NCBI GenBank assembly: GCA_028583405.1
Contig: CM053249.1
Location: forward strand, 37,000,048 to 37,064,047
Source: Pogonophryne albipinna
Taxonomy: Eukaryota > Chordata > Actinopteri > Perciformes > Artedidraconidae
Direction of reading: 5' to 3'
Length of the DNA stretch: 64,000 nt
Below are positions 1 through 10,929 of this stretch, in pieces. The position numbers and the translations under genes were made by a program. The notes beneath the pieces were generated by a model, which ran no database searches, was not told the origin of the DNA, and saw only the letters and a program-made list of their open reading frames with translations. Each line of letters starts with the position of its first letter. Within the stretch, counting starts at the first letter, position 1.

Positions 1-117
1 GGGCAGAGTTCAGCAGGGTAACAGCCCTGGGGAAGAAGCTGACCCTGAACCTGCTGGTCCAGCACCTCGTCTCCTGTTGGCTCTCCGGCCGACGCCAGCT
101 CCCCGTGTTCTGTCGGT
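1..117 (+). other. Left-edge LTR-element internal sequence
   Basis: GC-rich DNA leading into the minisatellite arrays. The stretch before the CTCGAG array resembles the equivalent place in the minus-strand element near 40.25 kb, so I read it as internal sequence of the same retrotransposon, entering the window already 5' truncated. No gene is recognised. Confidence 0.4.
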
Positions 118-505
118 GTGCCGACCGTCTCAAGTCTCCTCTCGAGTCTCCTCTCGAGTCCCCTCTCGAGTCCCCTCTCGAGTCCCCTCTCGAGTCCCCT
201 CTCGAGTTCCCTCTCCAGTCTCCTTTCAAGTCACCTCTCAAGTTCCCTCTCAAGTCACCTCTTGAGTTCCCTCTCGAGTCTCCTCTCGAGTCCCCTCTCC
301 AGTTAGCTCTCGAGTTCCCTCTCGAGTCCCCTCTCAAGTTCCCTCTCCAGTCACCTCTCGAGTTCCCTCTCAAGTTCCCTCTCGAGTCCCCTCTCAAGTC
401 ACCTCTCAAGTTCCCTCTCAAGTCCCCTCTCGAATCTCCTCTCGAGTTCCCTCTCGAGTTCCATCTCAAGTCCCCTCTCCAGTCCCTACTCAAGTCCCTA
501 CTCAA
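118..505 (+). repeat. CTCGAG-type 12-bp minisatellite of an LTR element
   Basis: About 30 tandem 12-bp units of the form CTCGAGTCCCCT with C/T and A/G variants. Because 12 is divisible by 3, several frames stay open, and one reads Ser-Pro-Leu-Glu repeats. The same array occurs inverted at about 40030-40240 inside the minus-strand LTR element, so it is a part of that retrotransposon rather than a host gene. Confidence 0.85.
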
Positions 506-509
506 GTGC

Positions 510-1245
510 CGTTAGAGGTTCCGCTGGGGGTCCTGCCAACTCCATGTCCTGTCCCGTTGTTGGTTCCGCCGACTACTCTTCTGCCGGGGGTCCTGCCAAC
601 CCTATGTCCTGTGCCGTTGGAGGTCCCGCCGACTACTCTCCTGCCGGGGGTCCTGCCAACACTATGTCCTGTCCCGTTGGGGGTCCCACCTACTACTCTT
701 CTGCCGGGGGTTCTGCTAACCCTGTGTCCTGTCCCGTTGGGGGTCCCACCGACTGCTCTTCTGCCGGGGGTCCTGCCAACCCTATGTCCTGTGCCGTTGT
801 AGGCCCCGCCGACTACTCTTCTGCCGGGGGTCCTGCCAACTCCGTGTTCTGTCCCGTTGGGGGTCCCGCCGACGACTCTTCTGCCGGGGGTCCTGCCAAC
901 CCTATGTCCTGTGCCGTTGGAGGTCCCGCCGACTACTCTCCTGCCGGGGGTCCTTCCAACCCTATGTCCTGTCCCGTTGGGGGTCCCGCCGACTACTCTT
1001 CTGCCGCGGGTCCTGCCAGCTCCGTGTCCTGTCCCGTTGGGGGTCCCGTCGACTGCTCTTCTGCCGGGGGTCCTGCCAACACCATATCCTGTCCTGTTGG
1101 GGGTCCCGCTGACACCTGCTCCGCCGGGTTTCTTGCCAACACCGTGTCCTGTCCTGTTTCGGGTCCCATCGACACCAGCCCTTGCTCCGTCGTGGGTCCC
1201 ACTGACACCAGCCCAGGTTCCGTCCAGGGTCTCTTCTACGTCTGA
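510..1245 (+). repeat. 60-bp minisatellite array (unit 1 copy)
   Basis: About twelve 60-bp units containing TCCTGTCCCGTTGGGGGTCC. The unit is 20 codons long, so ORFs stay open on several frames of both strands; the reading frames are low-complexity Pro/Gly/Val/Leu peptides. The same array is at 9240-9975 (+) and 39430-40010 (-). I treat it as retrotransposon-internal repeat, not a gene. Confidence 0.85.
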
Positions 1246-1960
1246 CTAGGGCTGGGCGATTTGGCCTAAAAATAAAATCTCGATTTTTTTCTAACTAATG
1301 GACAATTTTCGATTTAAACCTCGATTTTTTTCTGTTTTTTTCTAAACAAATCAGACCAAGGCAAAATTTAAATACATATTTTCTTTATTAACACAATACA
1401 AATAAATGAGATTACCAAGTAGTCTAGGCCTATGTGAACAAATCAGTTGTTCAAGAATAAAAAAATAAAATAAAAACAGCACCACAGCACTTGGCTGTCA
1501 TTAATGTGCAAAGATTTTTTTTAAATCAAACTGAAAAAAAATCTCTTTTAGGCCATCGCTGAAAAAACTTGTAAAATTAAATACAACAAATAATAAATAA
1601 TGATAATTAAATGAATAATAAAAAAATACCCTCAAACAAAATAACATCCCTTTAACTTTCTAGGAAGTTGTCTACAGGTTTTTCGCGAGGAAGACAAGCC
1701 TGTCTACTGCCTCTGGCTTGAGGCATGCTCTTTGGCATGTTACAATGTTACCCCCGTACTGAAAACCCTCTCCGAAGGGGCACTTGTGGCAGGAATGGAG
1801 AGATATTTCTTGGCCAGATTACTCAGTCTTGGGAAGTTAGCGTCATGTAGCTTCCACCACTGCAGTGGGTCTGTATCAGGGTCTGTCTCAGACGACAACA
1901 AATAGGATGACAGCTCAGCTTCAATTTTGTCCTGCTCTGACTGGGAGGTAGACGACACTG
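1246..1960 (-). mobile_element. hAT transposon 3' fragment
   Basis: The left end TAGGGCTGGGCGAT is a typical hAT terminus. On the minus strand 1958-1740 encodes a peptide with QWWKLH and a region ending SAPSERVFSTG, which are hallmarks of the hAT C-terminal dimerisation domain. The rest of the transposase is not present. The fragment lies where unit 1 of the tandem duplication departs from unit 2. Confidence 0.8.
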
Positions 1961-3785
1961 TCAGTAGTGATGTGTCGGTCGCGAACGAGCCGTCTCAAAG
2001 AGCCCGCTCTTTTAAGTGAACGACGAGAGCCGGCTCTCGCCGGCGAACCAAGCGGCAAACTCTGGGGAACAGTCGGGACGCCAATACGGAAGTGCCACAC
2101 ACTGCAGTTCATACATGGGCTGCTAGGGACTGGCTGCAGAAAGGAGCAATTTCCATGGACCCCCATGTTAAAATGCCCAACTTTACAGCAGAAAAAAACA
2201 TGTTTCTACCCATGGATGCAATAAATATTATTATCGATATAGTTAGATTCCACCTTCATGATTATGAATCTGTGAGTGAATTGTTTTCTAACACGACCCT
2301 TTTATTTATATTAGGTACGTTTTTGCATAAATTAGGGCGTGGTCACTTTGATGGACACGTACATGCCTCACTGTCAGCTAACAGCAACTTGTCCACTCTG
2401 CTAGGCTACAACCATAGAGGCTACAACGTTAGATAGTCATAGTACTGTACTTGACCCTTTAGCTTTAGCCGTGTTCGTGGTGATTGTGCCTTTTAGGGAA
2501 TATTGTTACAAATACCAGACAATTAAAATGTCGTGCTGTGCGCTTGAATGTACTAACAGAACTCCAAGAAGTCTAAAATGATAATATTATACATGTTAAC
2601 CCCGTTCGCAGGTGTTTGTGTGCTTGGTAGCTTAGCTTGTTACATATTAGCCAGCTAAGGACGTAACCATTTATGCATACATATACATTTTAGTTTATGA
2701 TTCAGCCTTGGGTAAGACTTTTATAGTCTATGGCTATGACGCCCATAATGCTAAACGGGAGCAAATGTTAATAGGGGACCCAATTATCCCAGTGGTGGCC
2801 GCCGGAGCTAACGGAGCCGCAGGGGGCTAGCTCCAGTCGGCGTCCCGGAGCTAGCCCACTGCGGCTCCGTTAGGTCCGGGCGGTGGAGTCCGTCTTCTCT
2901 CAACATGTGAATGACAAGCATTAAGAATAACAAAATATAGCTAATTATCTTGCAGATTGTCTCATTTGATTATGAATGTAACGTTTATATATGGGAACTA
3001 CACTGTTAGCAGTAACTTGGTATGCATGTATTTCATGTTAGCTTAGCTTCTGAGCCTGAGCTAGCTCTGTTTACTTTCAGTTCGGAGGCAGCAGGTCCCG
3101 CCTCGGCTCCGCCTCTTTGCCCTTATTTGGAGCAGGCGGGATTAGACTCTGACGTCAAAGTCGAGCCGTTAGTGGCCGACTCCGCCTACTAAGGGCTTCA
3201 CGGCAACTCTGCAGAATCCTATGGGTGACGTCACGGACACTACGTCCTTTTATATATACAGTCTATGCGGCGAACGAGCCGTTTTTTTTTTTTTTTGCGG
3301 AGGGATCTATATCGGCATGAAGGCACATTATGCAATGTGCACATTATCCCGCTTATTACACATGGCCACATTCTCAACAAAGTAACGACATGACTCCCAA
3401 TATTAATTGAAATGCTTTTATGGATTTAGAAAATGATTTTATTGATTTAAAAAATAGTTTTATGTATTGATTTAAATTGACATACATCCGCTAAGAAAAG
3501 TAGTCCGTTGTTACTGTTTGAACTGACGTAGCAACGGCAGGAACTGCTTCGATAGTGTTTTTGAGGAGCTTTTTGATTACAGATTTGAAAACATCGTTGC
3601 TTGCTTTAAAAGTAGCACAATTCATTATGTCAAACCTTGGAAAGTATCTAGATATCTCTGCCCTAATGCCAAAGTAACTGGCAACTGAATATGTTTTGCC
3701 GTTTGATGTCTATGTCTGGACCGCTGCGTAAAAAGGAGGGTTTCTGCCCCGTTACTTCTCTTCTTACTTCTATAAGTAGAAGTCC
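1961..3785. mobile_element. Composite of decayed DNA-transposon pieces
   Basis: Starts with GTGATGTGTCGGTCGCGAAC and ACGAGCCG sequence, which recurs near 3270 (GCGAACGAGCCG) and resembles a hAT terminus. It includes a long hairpin (2808-2873) and the common teleost repeat motif around 3225-3265 (TGACGTCACGGAC, TATATACAGTCTATG). No intact ORF is recognised. Absent from duplication unit 2. Confidence 0.55.
2808..2873. repeat. 27-bp stem inverted repeat
   Basis: The left arm 2808-2834 and right arm 2847-2873 are reverse complements with about one mismatch, around a 12-nt loop. The arms are GC-rich and contain GAGCTAGC-type and GCGGCTCCGTTAG sequence. Likely a subterminal or internal hairpin of a DNA transposon. 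Confidence 0.8.
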
Positions 3786-4012
3786 GCCCGAGACCCCCGT
3801 CCGCCCGAGACCCCCTCCATGGACTCAGCCTTTCCCCCGGGCCGTCCGCCCGAGACCCCCACCATGGACTCTGCCTTGCCCCCGGGCCGTCCGCCCGAGA
3901 GCCCCTCAATGAACTGTGCCTTTCCTGGGCTGTCCTCCCTCCCCTCCACCCACCCTGTTGAAGATGTTTGACTTTATGTAGGGACGTCTGGAATCCGTCC
4001 CTTGAGGGGGGG
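3786..4012 (+). repeat. Proline-rich array and polypurine tract of LTR element
   Basis: Repeats of about 45 bp built on GGGCCGTCCGCCCGAGACCC (Pro-Gly-Arg-Pro-Pro-Glu-Thr-Pro in one frame), followed by CACCCACCCTGTTGAAGATG and a polypurine tract GAGGGGGGG at 4004-4012, immediately before the LTR. This is the expected 3' internal end of an LTR retrotransposon. The intact version is at 10200-10490. Confidence 0.7.
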
Positions 4013-4015
4013 TTA

Positions 4016-4453
4016 TGTCAGGGTTTGAGTTTTGATGTGTCTAGTTGTGGGGTTATTTTGCTTATTATTTTGTTATTTCTGTTCTCCCTGTCATGTTTTC
4101 CTCCTTGTTTCTTGTCTGGTCCTTTTCCCTGTGTTTTCCTCCCTGTCGTTAGTTTCCCTGGTGTGTCGAATTCTGTTGCCCTTGTGTTTCTCCTTCCCTG
4201 CCCGGCTGGTTCTCGTCTCGTGATTACCCCTCCCTGTATTTAGTCTTGTCTCTTCCTGTGTTCGGTGTCGGTTCATTGTTTGTTTTTTCCTGTCTCCCTC
4301 CATGTTGGTCACGACCGTGTTTTGGGTATTGTATTTTCCTCGTGTTACCTCTGTGCTATCCATGCCATGCTATTTAAGCTCGCTTTTGTTTGTAGACCTT
4401 AGCCTTATTGTTGTAATCTACTTTTGGGTCCTACCTTTTCCCAAACTGTAACA
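4016..4453 (+). mobile_element. LTR (3' LTR, unit 1 copy)
   Basis: A 438-bp segment beginning TGTCAGGG directly after a polypurine tract and ending TAACA (TG...CA ends). It contains a TATA-like CTATTTAAGC near 4370 and a TTTTGGGTCCTACC motif close to the 3' end, the place where the fish gypsy-like LTR at 41025 also has TTTGGGTCC. The same 438 bp is at 10492-10929. A 5' LTR partner is outside the window or lost. Confidence 0.7.
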
Positions 4454-4990
4454 ATATGCAGCATGTACTTTTTAATAAATACAGATTTTTTTAACAGATT
4501 TTATGTATTTGTGATCATACTGTGGGACCTGCTTGTATGTACTTACACAACAGGTGTACTGTTCTCTCTATGTGTTGTCCTGTCTCAGTGTGAACATAGA
4601 TTAAACAGCCAGCCAAACTCTTTTGAGAGCCAGGGAATGAGCAGCCATGCTCCTTTATTGACTTATTTGCAGTCCACTGACATTCAAACGGAGTGAAACT
4701 ATACAAAAAGAAGTTACAAGGCACTTAATGATCTCATACATGCAAGTGTAACATACACATATTAACACATAGGACCACTAAGTGTAAACAAGGTAAATAT
4801 AGCTAATGCTAGCTGTGCAATAAGCATGTGTATAATAAGAACGGTACAGGCTAGTATGGCTAACGCTAGCATATATGCTAACGCTAGCATATATGCTAAC
4901 GCTACCGTGTATGCTAACGCTAGCGCGAATGATAACGCAAATGCTAGCGCGAATGCTAACGCATTTTCTCATTGTGTTTAAACCGTTTAA
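4454..4990. other. Non-coding duplicated DNA with short tandem repeat
   Basis: No gene seen. At 4860-4970 there is a degenerate tandem repeat of about 18-20 bp (GCTAACGCTAGCATATAT). Unit 2 (11340-11470) has one more unit, showing slippage after the duplication. It ends at the TTAA target (4987-4990) of the next element. Confidence 0.7.
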
Positions 4991-6165
4991 CCTGTTAAAC
5001 CCCGTGCCTGTTTTTCAGGTTTCAGGCTCGAAAATGACATTCCCAGAACAAATGACCATATCTTCCCTTCTAAAAGGGTTAAATTAATAATCTTTTTTCT
5101 CAAAGTAATGATAAACCTGTGAGTTGGATGTAGAAAAGTCAGAATAAATATAGATGTTTTTTATTTTAAAGAAAATTCAGATTGAACATGGTAAAAAACT
5201 GTAAATTATAGTGTCCGTCCAAAATATATTTTGTACTTATATTGAAAACTAACCTTGGATGATGGGTTAGTAGACTAAAAGCTTTAGGAATCCAAAGTAC
5301 AACATATAATAAGTACCCTGTATCAAGATTGATGCAAAACAAGTGATATTTGACCTTTTTAGACAGATTTATAAAAAAAAAACCTCTTCTGGGGCCATTT
5401 GGGTGGATTTTCCATATCTCTGGCCCCCCTTGCTGGATTTTGACATGTGACATCTCTTTCTGACCGTTAGAGCCAATGGAATCGAGGGGAACTCCCACCT
5501 AGTCCTTATTTGGTAATGTGCGTGAGTTAGACTGCTGCATAGCCTAGACCGGAAGCATCAGCCACTCTGGTGGCTACCATTAGCAGCTAACGTTTGCGCT
5601 GCGATTTTTTACATAAAAATGGAATTATGGATTATAAATTAAATCATTTTTTTATACAGAGACGTTATCAACCTATGGATTAACCGATTCAGCCACGTTT
5701 TTTCTCGTTTTAATGCCATTGAACACGTCTTTTGATCAGATTGACAGCTACGGTGAGACGATCTCCCTAGAAGCTCCGTAAAGGTACGTGTTGTGATGTC
5801 TGTGTTTGCTTCCGCTGTCGCGAGTTTGGATGACTCAGTGATGATACTATATACCTAAATAATCTGTGGAACCTCAGCTTTAATCGGGTATCTTGTATGT
5901 GTAGCTACGATAAGTAATAAGGGTACTTTTATCTTGAGTTCTGTGCCACTGTCCGTTAGCGTTTTTCGCTAAGGGGTCATTTAGATGCTTCTTATGAGAC
6001 TTGTGTTTTGTTAAAAATGGTTTGTATCGTCAGTTAGCTGAGATTATTTCCGTTAATCTGGTATAACACATTAATAGGTTCTTAAATATTAAGATCCCCT
6101 GAGACACAGTGTCGTGAAAAAACAACCCAGGGTCCCCGCCGACGGGGACCTTGGGGTTTAACAGG
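4991..6165. mobile_element. TTAA-flanked DNA transposon, non-autonomous
   Basis: Flanked by TTAA at 4987-4990 and 6166-6169. Terminal inverted repeats begin CCTGTTAAACCCC at the left and end GGGGTTTAACAGG at the right. Duplication unit 2 has the empty site with a single TTAA at 11495-11498. Superfamilies with TTAA target duplication are piggyBac and Kolobok; I see no transposase ORF, so this is a non-autonomous member. Length 1175 bp. Confidence 0.88.
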
Positions 6166-6169
6166 TTAA

Positions 6170-9100
6170 ACATCTCCAAATGTCATCACATAATCACAAT
6201 ACATGTTAATAATCCTTACAGTGTAAGTGTGAGGCTTACACTTACACTTACAGTCATTGCTTTCGGACGGAATTTACCCTTTTACTCTTCAGGTTGCAAA
6301 CAAGCCCCCAGGAAGTGCGCCGGACTCAGATGAAAATATTCGTGGTGGCCAAACGGCGGTACTACACTTCCGTTTGGTTGCCAGGCCCGGAAACACTTTT
6401 TCCCATTGACTTACATGGGGTAAGAGTGGTCTGTAAATCATTGGATATTTTTTTTTAAACTAAATAAACTACCCAGTATGAACACTTGTATAGCCCTTAT
6501 TAAAAACATTCGTTCCTCAAGTTGTAAAAATGTGCTAATAACGTTATTCTGAGAGTTATTTCCCTCTGCATGAACGCGCATCTAACCCACGGGACCGCGC
6601 CGCCCGGCACGTTCAAATTACGTGTTCAGCACTACATGCGTTTATCTTTACCCATGGATGCACAATAAGAACGGACCATATCGCCTTACTGCCATCCCAC
6701 GTAATAATGGATATATTGCACATGTTTGCTGTAATTCATCATTTGTAAAATATTATACTACATGGGCTGTATGATGTAAATCTTGTATTAAATAAAGTTA
6801 ATATTACCGACGTAGATTAACGTCCCTGTAGCTTCTTATTGCACTTATAATATACCATTAAAGGAGTTGAACGTTGCTGTTTGCTATTACTATAATACCA
6901 CGCAGGGATAAGCCAGAGTTTACAACCTTTGCATGTGGGCACAACACGTTTTGACCCAGATTAATTAGCTATACCATATGATATCGCCCGAGGAAGTCGT
7001 CATACTTATACATATATAAATAAAGATATATGTGTCAAAGCTCTATTCAAATGAACAGTTGTATTAATTATACTTGTATATATACATATATATATATATA
7101 TATAGCCTGTGTTGTATATTTATACACACAAATGAACAACCTTGTGTGTGTCAAATAACAAGTTGTATTGTAGTGTTTATTTTAGTGTTGTTTTATGCTT
7201 ATCCACATTTTGATTTCAGAGCACAGGAGAATGCTGGGCACAACATAAAGCTCAACAGTGAAGCTGGCAATGCTGAACAAAACCATCACTAGATCCTGTT
7301 ACATCAGCGTAATATAAAAGTCCATAACGATTTATGTCTACATTAGCATAATTACTAATGTCTCGGACGTTACACTAGCTAGCCGCTAGCTGCTAACTCC
7401 CGCGGCCGCCTCGTTATTCGTTAATATCAAATCCATCATAACAATCCAGAACGCGCTGTGCTGTTACGTGTACGCAAATTGACGTGCTTGATGTAAACGA
7501 GCCTTTTGGAGGGCGTGGTTAAAATTGTGCATGCTCTATGAGTGCACATACGGGTACTTCTCAGGCATGCTGGGTAATCTGTGACGTTTCACTCTCTCAA
7601 AAGTTTGGCCATTTTGTCATCCATGCGCCATTGAACAACTCTCATAGGAATGAATGAGGCCCCGCCTTCCACGCTGTATCCAGTTCTTATTATACATCCA
7701 TGGTTGCAAAGGGGAAATTAGTAGCAGTCTACACATTGATGTCTACTGCCATACTATTCAGTTCACTTTCTCCTACTTCCTGTACCCGGTTTCCTGTCTA
7801 AACTTCAGTACAAATTTTACAAATATATACATTTGCAAATATGAAACATACAGGTCAATATCACCTTGCTATTGGTAGCTGAACTGTCAATACCCCAACA
7901 CATATTCTTAGATATAAATACCTAATTTTGAATTATTTAACACTTATAATTTCATGTCTTGTTAATAAGTGTTATTATGGTAGAATTACTATTCTTGTGG
8001 TACTACTGCCTTATCAGGCCCATATTGAGCAGAGCATATTAAGACCAAAACTCATGTACAACAACTTCCTTACTTGCAATAAATCAGCACTAATTAGAGG
8101 GTTATTGAGGAAAAACTCTAAAATTAATGGCCTATTACTTGTAGAATATGGTCATGCAGAATAAGGCATTAATAAGTGTTTTATAATGACTAATAAAGAG
8201 CCAATATACTGCTAATATGCATGTTAATTAACAACTAGTTGATGGTTAATTTGTGTACCTTAATATAAAGTGTTACCGAATATTGTTTCTCAGATCACAC
8301 CACTCAAAACTGTTTATCTGTAAATGCTGACATTAATCTGACACTGTTCAGGGTACAATTCAATAACTAGAAGGCACATATACTACATTACACTGCTCGG
8401 ATGTATGCTTGAAGCAGCTGTGGGATGTGATTTGATGATTTTAGGCCAAGAAGTTGCCATGGTAAGCATGTTCAGCTATGTGTTGCTTTATTAAGCAATT
8501 GTTGGTAATTAAACTTTATCATGACGGATCAGAATTTGAATAAATAATTTCAGACTCAACATATGAAACTTTTGGCTTGTGTTCCTCAGTAATAAATACT
8601 TTAAAAAAAAAGTTTTATGTTTTTCACAATATCTGATCTTGTTGAGCACAATGTTAAATCCAGTCGAGGTGTGGGCGCACACATATATCAGCACACTCAG
8701 CTAATGTCTGTTTTAAAACTGATACGGCTGTTTACTGAGAACACATCTGGCATGTGTATTCATGCTTGCTGTGGAACATTCCAGTTAATTCATTCACAGT
8801 ATGTATGGCATACTGAGAAGTTGAGACATACTTGGAAAGAAAAATGTAATGAAAGGATTTTGTCTTTGTTGATATGGGACAAATTATATAAAAAAACATC
8901 CTGTGATAACCTTACAGCAATCTATCTTTTCCAATATGGTGGTGGGAGGACATAAGGGGTCTCTGGTATATATTTATATTTCAGGTAAAAGCTGACTGTA
9001 CATACATGGTTCAAACACCATTATGGAATCAACCACAACGATGAGTTGGACTACAGAGGGGGGTCCGGGCAGAACCTGGTGGCGGTCCACAGACTGTCCC

Positions 9101-9236
9101 CCCTCCAAACCTTCAGGAGGCGGTAAAGGAGGCTCTGCTTCAGGACCAGCAGGTTGTCAAGATGCTGAACAATGTCTCTGCACCCTGAACATCCCAGAAT
9201 AGCGTGCCACCCTATTACAATATTTCGATGATTTTG
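6170..9236. other. Non-coding remainder of duplication unit 1
   Basis: AT-rich DNA without a recognisable gene. It contains a (TA)n run near 7080-7105 that is longer than its partner at 12410, and repeat-like sequence near 9040-9200 (GGAGGCTCTGCTTCAGGACC). Small ORFs here have no family features and differ by indels between the two units, so I do not call them. Confidence 0.6.
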
Positions 9237-9239
9237 CCG

Positions 9240-9975
9240 TTGGAGGTTCCGCTGGGGGTCCTGCCAACTCCATGTCCTGTCCCGTTGGTGGTTCCGCCGA
9301 CTACTCTTCTGCCGGGGGTCCTGCCAACCCTATGTCCTGTGCCGTTGGAGGTCCCGCCGACTACTCTCCTGCCGGGGGTCCTGCCAACACTATGTCCTGT
9401 CCCGTTGGGGGTCCCACCTACTACTCTTCTGCCGGGGGTTCTGCTAACCCTGTGTCCTGTCCCGTTGGGGGTCCCGCCGACTGCTCTTCTGCCGGGGGTC
9501 CTGCCAACCCTGTGTCCTGTGCCGTTGGAGGCCCCGCCGACTACTCTTCTGCCGGGGGTCCTGCCAACTCCGTGTTCTGTCCCGTTGGGGGTCCCGCCGA
9601 CGACTCTTCTGCCGGGGGTCCTGCCAACCCTATGTCCTGTGCCGTTGGAGGTCCCGCCGACTACTCTCCTGCCGGGGGTCCTTCCAACCCTATGTCCTGT
9701 CCCGTTGGGGGTCCCGCCGACTACTCTTCTGCCGCGGGTCCTGCCAGCTCCGTGTCCTGTCCCGTTGGGGGTCCCGTCGACTGCTCTTCTGCCGGGGGTC
9801 CTGCCAACACCATATCCTGTCCTGTTGGGGGTCCCGCTGACACCTGCTCCGCCGGGTTTCCTGCCAACACCGTGTCCTGTCCTGTTTCGGGTCCCATCGA
9901 CACCAGCCCTTGCTCCGTCGTGGGTCCCACTGACACCAGCCCAGGTTCCGTCCAGGGTCTCTTCTACGTCTGACC
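9240..9975 (+). repeat. 60-bp minisatellite array (unit 2 copy)
   Basis: Same number and order of 60-bp units as 510-1245, with a few substitutions. Open in several frames, including plus-strand frames ending at 9973 and 10145 and minus-strand frames up to 10385, which is expected from a 60-bp period and does not imply genes. Confidence 0.85.
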
Positions 9976-10488
9976 CGCCAGGGGTTCCACCAGCTCCTGC
10001 CCGTCCTTGTGACCGCCCCCCTGAGTTCCCCAGCCGCGGTCTTCACCCTCGAGCCCGGCCCCCTGAGTGCCGCGGTCTTCGCCCTCGAGCCCGGCCCCCT
10101 GACTTTCCCGGGCCGCGGTCTTCGCCCTCGAGCCCGGCCACCTGAGTGCCGCGGTCTTCGCCCTCGAGCCCGGCCCCCTGACTTTCCCGCCCGCTGTGGC
10201 CTTCGCCCCCCCTGCCTTGCCCCCGGGCCGTCCGCCCGAGACCCCCTCCATGGACTCTGCCTTGCCCCCGGGCCGTCCGCCCGAGACCCCCTCCATGGAC
10301 TCAGCCTTTCCCCCGGGCCGTCCGCCCGAGACCCCCACCATGGACTCTGCCTTGCCCCCGGGCCGTCCGCCCGAGAGCCCCTCAATGAACTGTGCCTTTC
10401 CTGGGCTGTCCTCCCTCCCCTCCACCCACCCTGTTGAAGATGTTTGACTTTATGTAGGGACGTCTGGAATCCGTCCCTTGAGGGGGGG
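9976..10488 (+). repeat. GC-rich 42-bp and 45-bp arrays of LTR element
   Basis: At 10030-10200 units of about 42 bp carry CCGCGGTCTTCGCCCTCGAG; at 10200-10380 units of about 45-48 bp carry GGGCCGTCCGCCCGAGACCC. These two arrays follow the 60-bp array in the same order in the minus-strand element at 39.1-40.0 kb. They end in the polypurine tract next to the LTR at 10492. Confidence 0.75.
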
Positions 10489-10491
10489 TTA

Positions 10492-10929
10492 TGTCAGGGT
10501 TTGAGTTTTGATGTGTCTAGTTGTGGGGTTATTTTGCTTATTATTTTGTTATTTCTGTTCTCCCTGTCATGTTTTCCTCCTTGTTTCTTGTCTGGTCCTT
10601 TTCCCTGTGTTTTCCTCCCTGTCGTTAGTTTCCCTGGTGTGTCGAATTCTGTTGCCCTTGTGTTTCTCCTTCCCTGCCCGGCTGGTTCTCGTCTCGTGAT
10701 TACCCCTCCCTGTATTTAGTCTTGTCTCTTCCTGTGTTCGGTGTCGGTTCATTGTTTGTTTTTTCCTGTCTCCCTCCATGTTGGTCACGACCGTGTTTTG
10801 GGTATTGTATTTTCCTCGTGTTACCTCTGTGCTATCCATGCCATGCTATTTAAGCTCGCTTTTGTTTGTAGACCTTAGCCTTATTGTTGTAATCTGCTTT
10901 TGGGTCCTACCTTTTCCCAAACTGTAACA
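10492..10929 (+). mobile_element. LTR (3' LTR, unit 2 copy)
   Basis: Same 438-bp LTR as 4016-4453, TGTCAGGG...TAACA, directly after the GAGGGGGGG polypurine tract. TATA-like CTATTTAAGC is near 10846. It differs from the unit 1 copy by few bases, as expected if both were copied by the tandem duplication rather than by transposition. Confidence 0.7.

Larger units (their letters stand above)
508..9236. repeat. Unit 1 of a direct tandem duplication
   Basis: This segment and 9237-14537 are near-identical in the same orientation. The 60-bp array at 544-1245 matches 9272-9973 with equal length, and 3786-9236 matches about 10230-14537. Unit 1 differs by hAT-related DNA at 1246-3785 in place of about 260 bp of array, a 1175-bp transposon at 4991-6165, a 21-bp indel near 8796, and scattered single-base changes. 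The right end is at ...TCGATGATTTTG, followed at once by the start of unit 2. Confidence 0.9.

Noticed and set aside
118..505. CRISPR-like array
   Set aside because: The repeats are short and contiguous without spacers, and the genome is eukaryotic.
105..1249. Long plus-strand ORFs in the left arrays as host protein genes
   Set aside because: They are low-complexity translations of 12-bp and 60-bp repeats, open in several frames and repeated in LTR elements.
6151..8955. Small ORFs in the duplication unit (for example 8617-8955)
   Set aside because: The copies in the second unit differ by indels and there is no domain or splice context.
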